This document shows positions 48,261 to 58,880 of a stretch of 64,000 bases of DNA, one piece after another. Made by a program: the position numbers and the translations under genes. The DNA comes from Rostratula benghalensis. Lineage: Eukaryota > Chordata > Aves > Charadriiformes > Rostratulidae. The stretch lies in the NCBI GenBank assembly GCA_013399305.1, contig VXAI01000301.1:758132-822131 (forward strand), in the 5' to 3' direction. How positions within the stretch are numbered: the stretch's first letter is position 1; every line of letters begins with the position of its first letter. The notes beneath the pieces are model-generated. The model did not search any database, had not been told where the DNA came from, and saw nothing but the letters and a program-made list of their open reading frames with translations.

Positions 48261-51200
48261 CTCAACTCATAGGAAATGTTAAAGTCAACTAAGATAATGT
48301 TTAAATAGGCATGACCAAACCCTTTGAGATCCTAGGATTTCTTGTCTATGTAAGTTTTATAAAGAGAAAATAGAGATATTTTTCTTCACAGATTTGGTTG
48401 AAGACTTTGAAACTGCTTGTTTTAAAACTTTTCTTTGAGAAAATAGTGGGAAATCATTGCCTCCATTTATAGCACCAGTTAACCTAAACAATCATTGTTT
48501 CCAAATCTGAAGCACTAGCTATATATGTATATTTGACTCTACACAGAGATGAAAAGGTGCTGTTGGGTAGCATGCTGTAATGAGAAATGGCTGAGATGGA
48601 TGAGAGAACCAAAAACTAGTATTAGTGGAAGGATACCTTAGCAGTCAGACCTTTGAGAGCATTACAGATAGAGAAGACTGATGAGTCAGGGTGTTTGGTC
48701 AGGTTTGAAAGCAGAGAATGCTTCTCTGATTGCCTGCTTTTCATGCATTTAAAAAAAAAAAATCTGGGGGAAAAAAAAAAAGGATTATGTACATTATTGT
48801 AAAGAAGCAACAAAGAAACTTGGTGGTTCCAAATCTCTTATCATTGCTAAAATAACCCAAGTCTGAATTAATAAGCAACAAGTTTAGCTGGTAAGCTGAA
48901 AATTGATCAGGAGAGTTCTAATGAAAATGTAGTAGAAATTTTTTGGTTTTGCCAACCTGAGTTCAGTCATGACCTTTACCAGAAGCAACCCTGCAGGTAA
49001 AGCTTTAGGCTCCCACATTCACGGCAAATCTTAGTGCAAGCAGTCAAGACTCCAAGAACCATCTGCCATCTTCCTGTTCCCTAGAATTACCCATTGGAAT
49101 GATCCACATTTTTATTCTGATATTGAGAAGCTCAAGTCCGCAGAAATCTTGGGAATAGCTCTCTCTAAAGGGTCTCTAAATGTGACTGAACTCTCAAACC
49201 CTCTCAAGGCAACCTGAATTTTTGCAAACTGCACTCTGGAGCCAGTGTTTGTTGACTCCTCACTTCACCTGCTGCAGAACTTCTGAGCAGACCTGGCTCC
49301 AGCCTGTGCTCAGCTTCTGCATTTAGTGCTGAGTCCAAAAACCAAGAGTGAGCCAGAAGCTAAGAAGCAAAGCCCTTTTAATTTTCTTTGGAAATACCTT
49401 ATTTTCATACCCAGAAGAGTACTGTTGATAGACCAGTATTCATAATTCTAGAATTCTTTGAAAAATATTTTTTCTCACTTCTGGTCACCCTGGTTCATGG
49501 TGAAATCTGTCTTTGAGACTTGATAACAGTTTGAAAAATGGGACAGAACAGACATCACAGAACAGGACCTTGAAGAATTTTAAGGAGCTTTGCATGGATC
49601 ATTGTAGCCGAGTTGAGATAAACAAGTGTGAGCCTAAGGAGATACCTGCTTACAGTAATGTTATTCTGAGTTATAACATTGTTTGAAAATCAGTTTCTAC
49701 CAAGCATTCTACCTAACATTCTTGGGGAGGCAGCTGCAGTGTTTTTTGGTATTCTCCCTCTTCACCCCACCATTCTTCCCTTGCCACTAGAGTCTCAGCA
49801 GGAGCAAGGGAGTGCCAGCCCTGGTTGGCAGCAATCTCAGCCCACACGTGTGGTCTGCACCACAGGGAGACCATGGAACTGTGCTGTTGTCGTACGTTCT
49901 GGCCCCTGGCAGGACTGCTAGCATGGGGCTGGGGTGAGATGATCATAGTGCTCTCTCCTGTTTCTGCCACCCGATTGATTTTTCTTCATCAGACCATTTT
50001 TGTACCTTCCCCTGTGCAAGTGCCTATGCTCAGAGGTGGTTTGCAATTGTCTGTAGCACAAACACAGCATCTAAAATAGATGGTCAAACATGGCCTGGTC
50101 AAAGTGCCATACGAAAGGGAAAAAATAACATAGGGGTGTGAAAGAGGCTGGAGACAATATTTCTAGCATCTGTAGGAAGATGACTTTATTTGCTGGGACT
50201 ACAGGGTTTTCACAGTGCCTCGATGGGCAGTGAGTGGTGGGAGACAGGAGCAATTTAGCTGTGCTCACACACTCCCTCTCTTCCCTCCATTTTACCCATA
50301 GTCTGCTTGGATTTGGTCTGGGATAGTCTTGATTTTTCAACTTCTTTGGAAGCTTATAGCAAGATATTTGCAGAGAGAGGGTGGTGAGACCAGCTAGAGT
50401 GTGGTTTGAACTGAAGCTGAAGGCACTAGCTGCTGGGCATAAAGGAGGCCCGGGACTTCATCTGGGTGGCTGCAAAAGAGATTGTCTTTATAGACCTAAG
50501 GCCCACCCCGTACATCTCCATCTGCATTACCTGTGATAAAATGAGGAGATTTGCAAGAAATTAAATGGGAAAAAATGCATAACGTGGTTTATTAGTTATA
50601 ATGCTTTATTATTCTTCATTGGACGTGATTAAATGTCTAAGACATGAACGAATGAGTAAGATGAAGTTAATAAAAGAGTGGCTTGCTCCTGGAGTGTCAT
50701 CCATTCTGGATTATCCTCATTAAAATGAGTAAAGGTGTAAGTGCAGGAGACAGACATATGATAGCAAATAAGATAGAGAAGGCTAACTTCATTTTATCAT
50801 GTCTTGCCATCCAAATTAAATTAAAGGAAACCTTTTGAAAACAAGAAATAAAATACCCCTATGCTGCTTTTATAGCAATGAATGTCTACACCTGAATGAT
50901 GGAGGCAGAGAAAACACCATTTTGGAAAGGTTCTTAGAGGACAACAGATTTCAATATCAGAAGAGAATGGACATTCTGAAAACACCAGTGCTTGCTGCTT
51001 GAGGAAGGTGAGGCACACCATGTGATTTTCTCGCACCTTTGGAAAGAAGCAGACCAATTTCAGAAACTGAATACCACACTAACAGTGGATTTGGTTTGCA
51101 GCTTCTTTGTTGTTTTTTAATAACAAAATAATTATATTCCTATATTGAAGTGTCAGAGCAAAAAGAAACTTGAAGCACAAATTTAAATATGATTAGCTTG

Positions 51201-51529
51201 TTAGTGGTGGTTTTTAGGAGTCTTATTTTTTCCCCTCAGCTCCCATCCTATTTTTTTTTAAATTTCTCCAGGGCATGTCATATATAGTGAAAAATCTCAA
51301 TGGAGGCCCACAGGTATCACTGCTGTTTAGTCAGACTTCAAATTGGGCTCTAATGGTTTTAGATAGAAGAGCAGATGGAGAGGGTTTGTTCACTAGTCGG
51401 TGCCCTTGCCTCAGAGTTCACCTCAAGTTGTTTTCAGAAATTCTCACTTCATGCACATTACTTATTTATATAATCACTTTTTTTTTCCCACTTCATAGAT
51501 AATTGCTACTTAATTGATACTGCCTTTAT
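48261..51529. other. AT-rich sequence, no gene seen
   Basis: No supported exon or RNA gene. An A-rich run interrupted by TCTGGGGG lies at 48,751-48,781. Local G+C rises at about 49,740-49,930 with overlapping frames on both strands (up to 85 codons) lacking domains. The plus frame at 51,275-51,502 was also not recognised. Confidence 0.45.
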
Positions 51530-51900
51530 ACAAGCCTCCACAATAGCAAGCAACAAGACACACTGCTAAATAGAGGAATCATTAATCTGTGTATATATTC
51601 TGGATTTCCTTTAAAGATGGGCTGGAAATAAGCAAAGTCATTAGTAGTTTGTTTGCAACAGTGTATTTATGAAAGCTCTGTGGAGAATGTGTCAACAGTC
51701 AGTATGTAACAGAGCAATTAACACAGTACTTTTGTACTTTTGACTGTTAGCATGGGAGTAAACAGAAGCAGATGTGAAGTGTTTGTGCCGTTAGTATTCA
51801 CAGACTGTTCTGACATATGCAAATACAACTAATGCTTACAGAGCTTGCAACCCTTATTGTACCATGACCTTACTTACCAAACCCTGGGACAGGACTGCTA
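51530..51900. promoter_or_regulatory. Candidate conserved non-coding element with octamer site
   Basis: Non-repetitive stretch with a perfect octamer ATGCAAAT (POU-factor type) at 51,817-51,824 and AT-core motifs such as AATCATTAATC and GCAATTAACAC. No frame of note. The assignment rests on sequence texture only. Confidence 0.22.
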
Positions 51901-53689
51901 CATTTGCACACTTTCCTAATAATTATTAACAATACGCAGATACAACCTTTTTGTTCTTAAAGTGTTACCGACTGCGATGGTAAAGCTTCATAAATAAGGG
52001 TGTTGATAATGTTATGCATACACAGCTTCTTTTGGGTTGTTTTTTTTTTTTCAATGTAAATAGAGAACAAATAATAAAGAAATAATGAAAAATGTGTATA
52101 GCAAGATAGGACAAGAATCACCTCTGACATACTGGTTCACATCTAATTATGCAAGCCTGTTGAAGTTTAACAGTTAATACATGCATTGGATTCTGTGTAT
52201 TTAGGACAGAGTTCAAAATGAGACCTTTCGTTGCACAGTCTTAAAATATATATCTTGGTAAAGCAGCTCCAGTCAGGCTGTTAAAATAGGATGCCACCAC
52301 TGAAATTATTTTCTGCCTTGTTAAAAAAAAAATAAAATCACATATTTGACCTAATAAAATCACCTGCATTCGGAAGAATAAAGAAAAAAAAAAAAGAAAG
52401 AAAGAGAAAGAAAAAAAAAAAAAGAAAAAGAAGGCTTCTTGTGCTCTGTTATTTTTCATGTGAACTATATATATATGACACACCTGGAGTTACTAGAGTG
52501 ATTTTCATCTTCAAATACTGTCTTAAACCTAGCTACGTTACACAAGTGAAGGTCAGATGAGATTTTATTTTCCAATTTTCTGTTACGGATATATGTTTCC
52601 AGAGTAGAAATTAAACAAAGCTGAACTGAACAAACAGAATTTACAGTGATGTTTGTTGTTATTTACTGCATGGAAATTGCTTAAAAGAAAATAATTTGTA
52701 GAAAATATTGCCAAAGAGAATATTGAAAGGCCATCTCTTCAATCCCGTTTTCCTGTCTGAAGGTAGAAACAATGTACAGCTAGCCCTAAAAATACTGTGT
52801 TCTTATCCTCTTTAAAAGCACAGTGTTACATTAAATTAAAATCCTCTTTGGCAAGTAAATATATGCTTGTTTCCATCATTTCCGCACCCCCCACCCCCAC
52901 ACATTATTTTTAGCAGCTCTCACTAGACTATATTGTGTTTCTTATCTGGACCCACAATGAAGCATCTTATTTTGTTGCTGCTGGGGGAAAACAGCCCTGT
53001 TGCAGCACCAGCACGAGCAAAGGCTGGGGGGAAGCACCACCGCTCCCCAGGAGAGGAGGTGGAGGGAGGAGAGCACTGGGCTGGGGGCTTGGAGCTGCAG
53101 TCCCCGGGGCCACCCACCCCTGAAGGCTGCACAGGACCTGGGGAAGATGTTACTGCAGCTGGACATCTGGGATGTTGTCAGCCCCAGGTTATTAGTTTCA
53201 GATTAACCATGTTTCCATATTCATTGTTGTAGAGAAGGTGGCTTACTGCATTGCTGCCACTAATGGAAATATTTTCCTTAAAATACTTCATTTGTGTACT
53301 TGGGATTTCTTGACTTGCCAAGATCATAGAGGCAGGGTGAGTGTTTGAAGGCTTTAAGATATTTTGAGGCTTGGTAAATTAGTGGGGGTGTCAAAGATGT
53401 TTAGGGATTTTCCTTAGCAGGTGTTTTAGTTCTATGTTACAGGAATATGTTTTCTCTTCCAGCTTTTTCTTCTTTTTTGAGTTGCTGATAATATTTGAAG
53501 TACCTGGAAAAGTTAGTTTTTCAGGAGGCTGAGGCTGGTTTTTTTCAAATTTCTTTTGATTCCTTTACTTTTTGTGTATTTTTTGACACCTGAAAAACAC
53601 AGATGTTAAAATTAACTGCAGATATTTATTTTCTCATTCACAAAGCTATGTGAAATAATGTGAGGTGTGAAGAAATGGAGACGAGGGCC
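51901..53689. other. Mixed AT-rich and local G+C-rich sequence, no gene seen
   Basis: Includes the pure purine tract at 52,380-52,434 and a G+C-rich patch at 52,985-53,180. That patch is poor in CpG and carries overlapping frames on both strands (up to 99 codons) without domains, so it is not treated as a gene or CpG island. Confidence 0.45.
52380..52434. repeat. 55-base pure purine tract (A-rich with GAAA units)
   Basis: Only A and G for 55 bases, in AAAG/GAAA units. Such homopurine tracts can form triplex structures and vary in length. The 80-codon minus frame rich in F and S (52,241-52,483) is its shadow. Confidence 0.9.
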
Positions 53690-54120
53690 GTGATGTTTAA
53701 TAAAGTTGGTTAAAATAAATGTTATTCAGTATCACTTTGCTACTGCACTGCCTTATCCCTAAATTGAACTGCTCTCTAAATTGCAGAACTATTTTGAAGT
53801 AAATATTTATACTGCAAGCAGTCAAGGATATTGTATACTGTTGTGGGCCAATGCCAAAGCAAATACAGTAGATGAGTTTATCTGGGCCCTTCGGTCCCAA
53901 AGCGCCCCAGGGGTTCGAGCTGTTCTACCAAGCACCAAGACTGAAGAGTGACTTCCCTCCAAGTTTCTGGTTCATCTCATCAACTCGCCTGCGTATCTAA
54001 ATAATCATTTGTTCGCAGCTGCAGGCAATCAGCATTTTGTGCATACAGTGTAGATTCCCAAGCCAAATTATAAGATAATGAAAATACATGTAATTACATG
54101 TTGGTATGCTAGTCTAAATA
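53690..54120. promoter_or_regulatory. Candidate conserved non-coding element with a TAATTA palindrome
   Basis: Complex, non-repetitive sequence that shifts from AT-rich to a G+C-rich middle (about 53,880-53,940) and back. At 54,086-54,101 there is a perfect 16-base palindrome, ACATGTAATTACATGT, centred on the homeodomain core TAATTA, a plausible dimeric site. The 67-codon minus frame over part of it has no domain. This texture is typical of deeply conserved enhancers near developmental genes, but conservation itself cannot be seen here. Confidence 0.33.
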
Positions 54121-57100
54121 TAATTTACACTTGGGAGAAGGGAAAGAAGAAAAGATAGGAACAGGTGAATAAGAAGACAAAGAAATACATTTTAGAAATC
54201 TTTCCTGATCTTGTTTTTCAGTAAAACAGCTATACTTATTTATGCTGTATTTACTTAAATGATTATTTGTGAATTAGAAAGTTCTGTTCTGTTTGAGGAA
54301 GTACTCAACAGCCTATGATTTCTACAGCGTTTAACTGAACATTTGGGGAGAAAAATCAAATGGGTGCATTGTGATTTCTGATATATTTTCATATCAATGT
54401 AAAATTCTGAAGACTTTCCTTTAAATTCTAGCATAAAGGGGCACACAAAGATACTTTCTTAAAACAGTTTTCTGTGTACTGCTATTTATTCCTGGAAAAG
54501 ATTTGGATCACTTATGCTTTGCAGGTAAGAGAAACATGCCAATATATTATTTTTTTTAAATGCATGATTTGCCACCTTCTAGACAGTTACAGTCAAGGCA
54601 CTATGAAAATTGCAGAGTGCCCTGACACTTTTTTGGTGGGTCTTACTTTCAAGACCTCCACTTTTCATTGGTGTGTAATGTATAATCCCATGCCTCCTTG
54701 TCACTCACCTTGTTTAGGAGTGCCTGTGCAGCACTGTCTAGAGTAGACAAGCCCAAATTCTGGCCTGGAAAAGTTACTCAGCCTGGGTACTCACTGGGCT
54801 CATGCTGTGTCATACAGTAAATCAGATGTTTCACCCTGTGGCAGTCATGCTTTATCCTGTGGATGATGTGTACCCGGCCCCTATCCAGTGACCCTGCAGG
54901 TAGGCTTTGGGTGAGAAGCAGGTTCATATGTTTAGAGAGGTTCTCGTGGTGCTGCATGTAATTTGGAATAACTTCTTTTTTAGTTTCTCTGGAGTGACTT
55001 TTAAATGCAATATCATTTTAAGCTTTCACAAATTATTATTTTATTGCTGACAAACAGATTGCATTTTCTAAAAGAGGTGTTTTAGACTGAAATGTGTACC
55101 CTTTTCCAGTACTTTGATCTGTCAACCTTTTCCTGACTAACCTCAAATTATTCTGTTTTAAAATTTCTGTTGTTAAAACCTGTAATTCAGCATTTTAGAA
55201 TGCTTGACTCCCAAAACAGATCTGTTACTATAAAGAATTATTAGTGAAACACTTTCCCAAAGAACCCTTTCATGTGTCAAAAGACAGATGATTTTTGGGA
55301 CCAAATGCACACATGATATTTTTAGGAGTGAGGTTACACAAACCTATATGTGCAGTGGACATAATGAGACATTCTTATTTTGCTTTTAGTTTTGAGTATG
55401 GGAGTTTTATGTTCATTTAATATCTTCTTTTCTTGCACTTCTTCTTACACAATATTTTTTGAAAAAGAAATTGGAGAAATTAAATTTACAATCATGTTAC
55501 CTACAGCAAATACATACATCAACTTTTTCAGTTTACATATTTTTTCTTAATACCACTTTTTGAGTTTTGTTAGAATTGCACCATGAAATCAATTATGCCT
55601 TGAGGGGCCCATTCAATGTGTAACTTGAAAAATTCAGATGTACTCAACTCTAATTGCTTTTAAGTTTGCAATTATTTATATATTTGAAATGTCAATTCTA
55701 TAAGTTTTAGAATAATGTACAACATTTCTTGCTGAATTTTGTATTTTCACCATTAAATACATTTTCAGTGGCTAATACTTCTCTTTGAGTTAAAGAAACT
55801 TCAAACTTCATATAACTCCTTGATTTCAGTTGTGTGAACACAGGATAAGATTCTGTTCCTGCCTTTACTACATAAAATATTTGGAGCTGCATTAAAAACC
55901 TTCATTATACTACATGTTTCCCTGCAGCAGCCAGCCAGCCCCAAAACAGATGGCTGGAGGCACCTGAGGCCACAGAGTAGGATACTCTGGGGAGAATGCT
56001 ACAGAGCTTTGGACTTCTGTAAGAGGTTACTATCATATAGATACTTTCTACGTATTGCCAGGAACCTTGAGACCATCAGGAAGAGTGGTCTTAAAAGTAT
56101 CTGCCTTTCCTCTAGTTCTTGTTATGCCAAGTAAGAGCTTACCAAGTTCTAGTAAAATCTTCATCAGTGAATATTTTTAACAGGACTGGACATTCCTGAG
56201 TGATTAGCTGAAGCTCCACTGCAGTTGCTATACTTGCAAGAGGAATTAGTTCCTCATTAAGCTGTGATATTAGATGATCCTGTAGCCTCTTCAGAGTGCA
56301 GGGAAGATAAGACAGGAAAACTATTTCTTCATGGAAATTCCTTCAACTGTTCAGAGCCTGTTCAGTGTTGTCCTCAAGCTGACTCTGAAAAGCCATTAAA
56401 ATGCACAAAAGGATGTGCAGATAATGATCAACCGTGTGCTTCGCAGAGGAATTTTGGGGTAAGAGATGTCAAGCCTAGACTTTAGCTGTTCACCTGACTA
56501 ATCAGCATGGTCCCTTTGCTACCTTTGGGCCTCAGAGGCTTTTTTTAACAATTGGAGCATCAATATCAATATGCACATAGCTGCACTGAGCAGGGGAGAC
56601 ATCTCTGCTGCACAGTTTCACTGGGGACAAAGCTTGCCAGGGGACCAAGCTCTGTGCTGTGGCCTTAAGATAAGAACATCACCCTTTCTCAATTTGTGTG
56701 GAGGTGCTCCTGGGCCTGATGTGGCTGGGCTTCAGCAGGGAGCTGTGAGTCCACCAAAGACCCTTCCTTCAATTGTCTGATGAGTACTTAATTGTTTCTA
56801 CTGTTGTGAGGATGAAAGGACCTCAGCCATCTTTTGCACTCTGTTCCCACACCTGGTAGTGACAAAGTGCAGTGGCACCAAATGTGCAAGGAGGAGTGCT
56901 CTTTCAGGAAGGAAATTTTTTTCTTTTAATTCTCAGTTCTCCTCAGATTTTATTTCAGATGTCTGATTTATTTCAGATGTTTGATTTTTCTTGCTAGTTC
57001 ACCATTTATGTTCCACTAACAATTTTCAGACTAGCATATATATCTGCTACACTCAAGAAGCTGGCAGCATCACAAGTGTAAAGTATGGAGATTTATATTT

Positions 57101-57369
57101 CACAAAAATAGGTTTATGGTTTATGATATAAATTTATTTAAACGTATTGCTTACAAAGAAAGGCAAAGCTCAATACTTCTGAATGCTAAATGAAGATAAT
57201 AATACAGTTCAGTCAGAGAGATCAGCTAAGTCTCAACCAATGACACAAGAAACAGGCACAGCAGAAGAGCAAAATAAGCTCCTAGCCAAATCGTCTGCAC
57301 AGACTTGTTTTACATGGTAATCTGTGCCTATACACCTTAGATAGATATATTAAAAGGAGGCAAAGTATC
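54121..57369. other. AT-rich sequence, no gene seen
   Basis: No supported exon or RNA gene. A short two-copy duplication lies at 56,947-56,982. The plus frames at 56,264-56,485 and 56,571-56,780 (73 and 69 codons) were inspected: the first is cysteine-rich but has no signal peptide or recognised pattern. Confidence 0.45.
56947..56982 (+). repeat. 18-base tandem duplication, two copies
   Basis: ATTTATTTCAGATGTCTG at 56,947-56,964 is repeated at 56,965-56,982 with a single C-to-T difference. A small local duplication with no evident function. Confidence 0.85.
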
Positions 57370-57480
57370 AGTACTCCTACTTTACAGCTGGGGAACTGAA
57401 GTTCAAAATGGTACTGTGACTTGATCTTGTTCACAACACAGAGATTCTGAGTCTCCTGAATTTGGATTTCCTAGATGAAG
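57370..57480 (+). mobile_element. MIR-like SINE fragment, plus strand
   Basis: CTTTACAGCTGGGGAACTGA is followed by GACTTGATCTTGTTCACAAC, then ACAGAGATTCTGAGTCTCCTG. This follows the MIR order 'ttttacagatggggaaactgag...gtgacttgcccaaggtcacaca...gaacccaggtctcctga'. Only the core and 3' half are visible. Diverged, ancient copy. Confidence 0.6.
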
Positions 57481-58289
57481 CATCATTTTTCAACCTGCAG
57501 GTCTGGGGCAGGTCCACACCAAAAACTTCAGTCTCTCTAATTCTCTCTGCTAACCAACACAAGCAGAGATTTCAAATACCACTACATGAACAATGCCAGG
57601 AAAAAGAAAAGCTTTTTTGTTTTTGGGTTTTTTTTCTACATTCTGCGTAGAGTTTTCAACAGAAAAACACCTCCTGATATAAGTGTATCTTCCCTGCAGC
57701 CCTGGTGCTATCTCGGAAGGGCTAGCCCGCAGATCACCTGCCCCTTGGATCCTGCAGTCCAGCTTTGTAAGATTCTGCCCCATGAACTGAAGCAAGCAGC
57801 TGCATTGGCTGCATTTGTATCTTACCCAAACCTCCTGCCTGCTCTTTTGCCAGAAGTTACCACCCCATAGTAGTGCCGAAAGAGAGAGAAGTGCACGTGT
57901 GCACACTTAACCCCAACCACTGCAATTTACAGTCCAGAACAGTAGCACAAGCTTACCCTCTTTTATGATTTAAACTAATACACTGGAGCATGTGCAGGAC
58001 TGTGCAAGCAAACATTCCTTTTTGACATTCCTGTTCAGAGGACAGTAAATGCCATAAGTTGGACATAGCTGCAAGCTAGGGCAGTATTGCATTTACTCCC
58101 ATAATAGGTGAAGTTAGTGAATATGTGGGTAAATTCAGTATTTTCCAACCAGCTGAGCCAAAAAAATATTCAGACACTTGAGAGAACCAGATGAAGCATG
58201 AGTGGAGCTGTTACTTCCAGAAACTTCTGGAGCTCAAAGGAAGTCCTAGAAGACTACAGCTGTAGCGACCACCTCTAAAAAGGAGCGAA
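57481..58289. other. Sequence between SINE and LINE relics, no gene seen
   Basis: No supported exon or RNA gene. The opposed frames at 57,550-57,906 (minus, 118 codons) and 57,586-57,870 (plus, 94 codons) share one moderately G+C-rich patch and match no family I know. Confidence 0.45.
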
Positions 58290-58880
58290 CAGAAGTTGTA
58301 AAATTTGAAAATTAGTTAAAAACAAGCAATTTTCCTTCATGGAACAAAACTGTAGGCATAAACAAGCAAGCAAATGAGGAGCAAATCGCTAAAAGTAATC
58401 AAGGTTAGTACCAACCAGTATGGATTTGTCAAAAGCAAATCAAGTCAAACCATCCTAATTGCCCTGTATAACAGCATAAAATAATGGAGTGTAGCAGAGG
58501 CCAGAGAATGTCATATAGCTTGACTTTAGTATGGCTTTTTGAAACTTCACATAATATTCTTAAAAGTAAAATAGGAAAACATAGTTTTCATGAAACTGCT
58601 GTGTGGTGAGTGAAAAACTCTACTCAGAGAGTACTTTTTAGTCATTCACTGTCGGGAGTGGAAGGATGTGTGGAGTGGGCTTTCACCATGGTCTGTCATG
58701 TTATGTTGCTTTTCTGTATTTTTGTTCATGACCTGGATAATGGAAGAAAGAGGTTGCTTATTAAACCTGCAGACCACACCATGCTGAAGTGTTGTAGGGA
58801 TGCTGGAGAACAGGAGCAGGAATTCAAGGGTATTTTGACAAATTGGAAAAATGATGGTAATACCATGTTTTTAATGGGGT
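58290..58880 (+). mobile_element. Ancient CR1-like LINE body, RT palm region, eroded
   Basis: Plus-strand text follows the CR1 reverse transcriptase in order. The first block is CCAACCAGTATGGATTTGTC with AAATCAAGTCAAACCATCCT (the 'QxGF.KGKSCxTNL' region) at about 58,415-58,465. TTGACTTTAGTATGGCTTTT (motif A, 'LDFSxAF') follows near 58,520. CAGAGAGTACTTTTTAGTC ('QRV.VN') comes next, then a GVEGCVEW block in the open frame that starts at 58,610. Last are IFVHDLDNG and LIKPADHT, where the catalytic motif (F/YADD) is altered to PADH at 58,766-58,777. Frame breaks are present between blocks. The copy lies on the opposite strand to the similar relic at 21.6 kb and covers a partly overlapping but more downstream part of the enzyme. 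Not active; probably older than bird radiation. Edges are approximate. Confidence 0.82.

Noticed and set aside
52985..53180. G+C-rich patch as a CpG island or coding exon
   Set aside because: It has only a few CpG sites, overlapping frames on both strands, and no domain or convincing splice signals.
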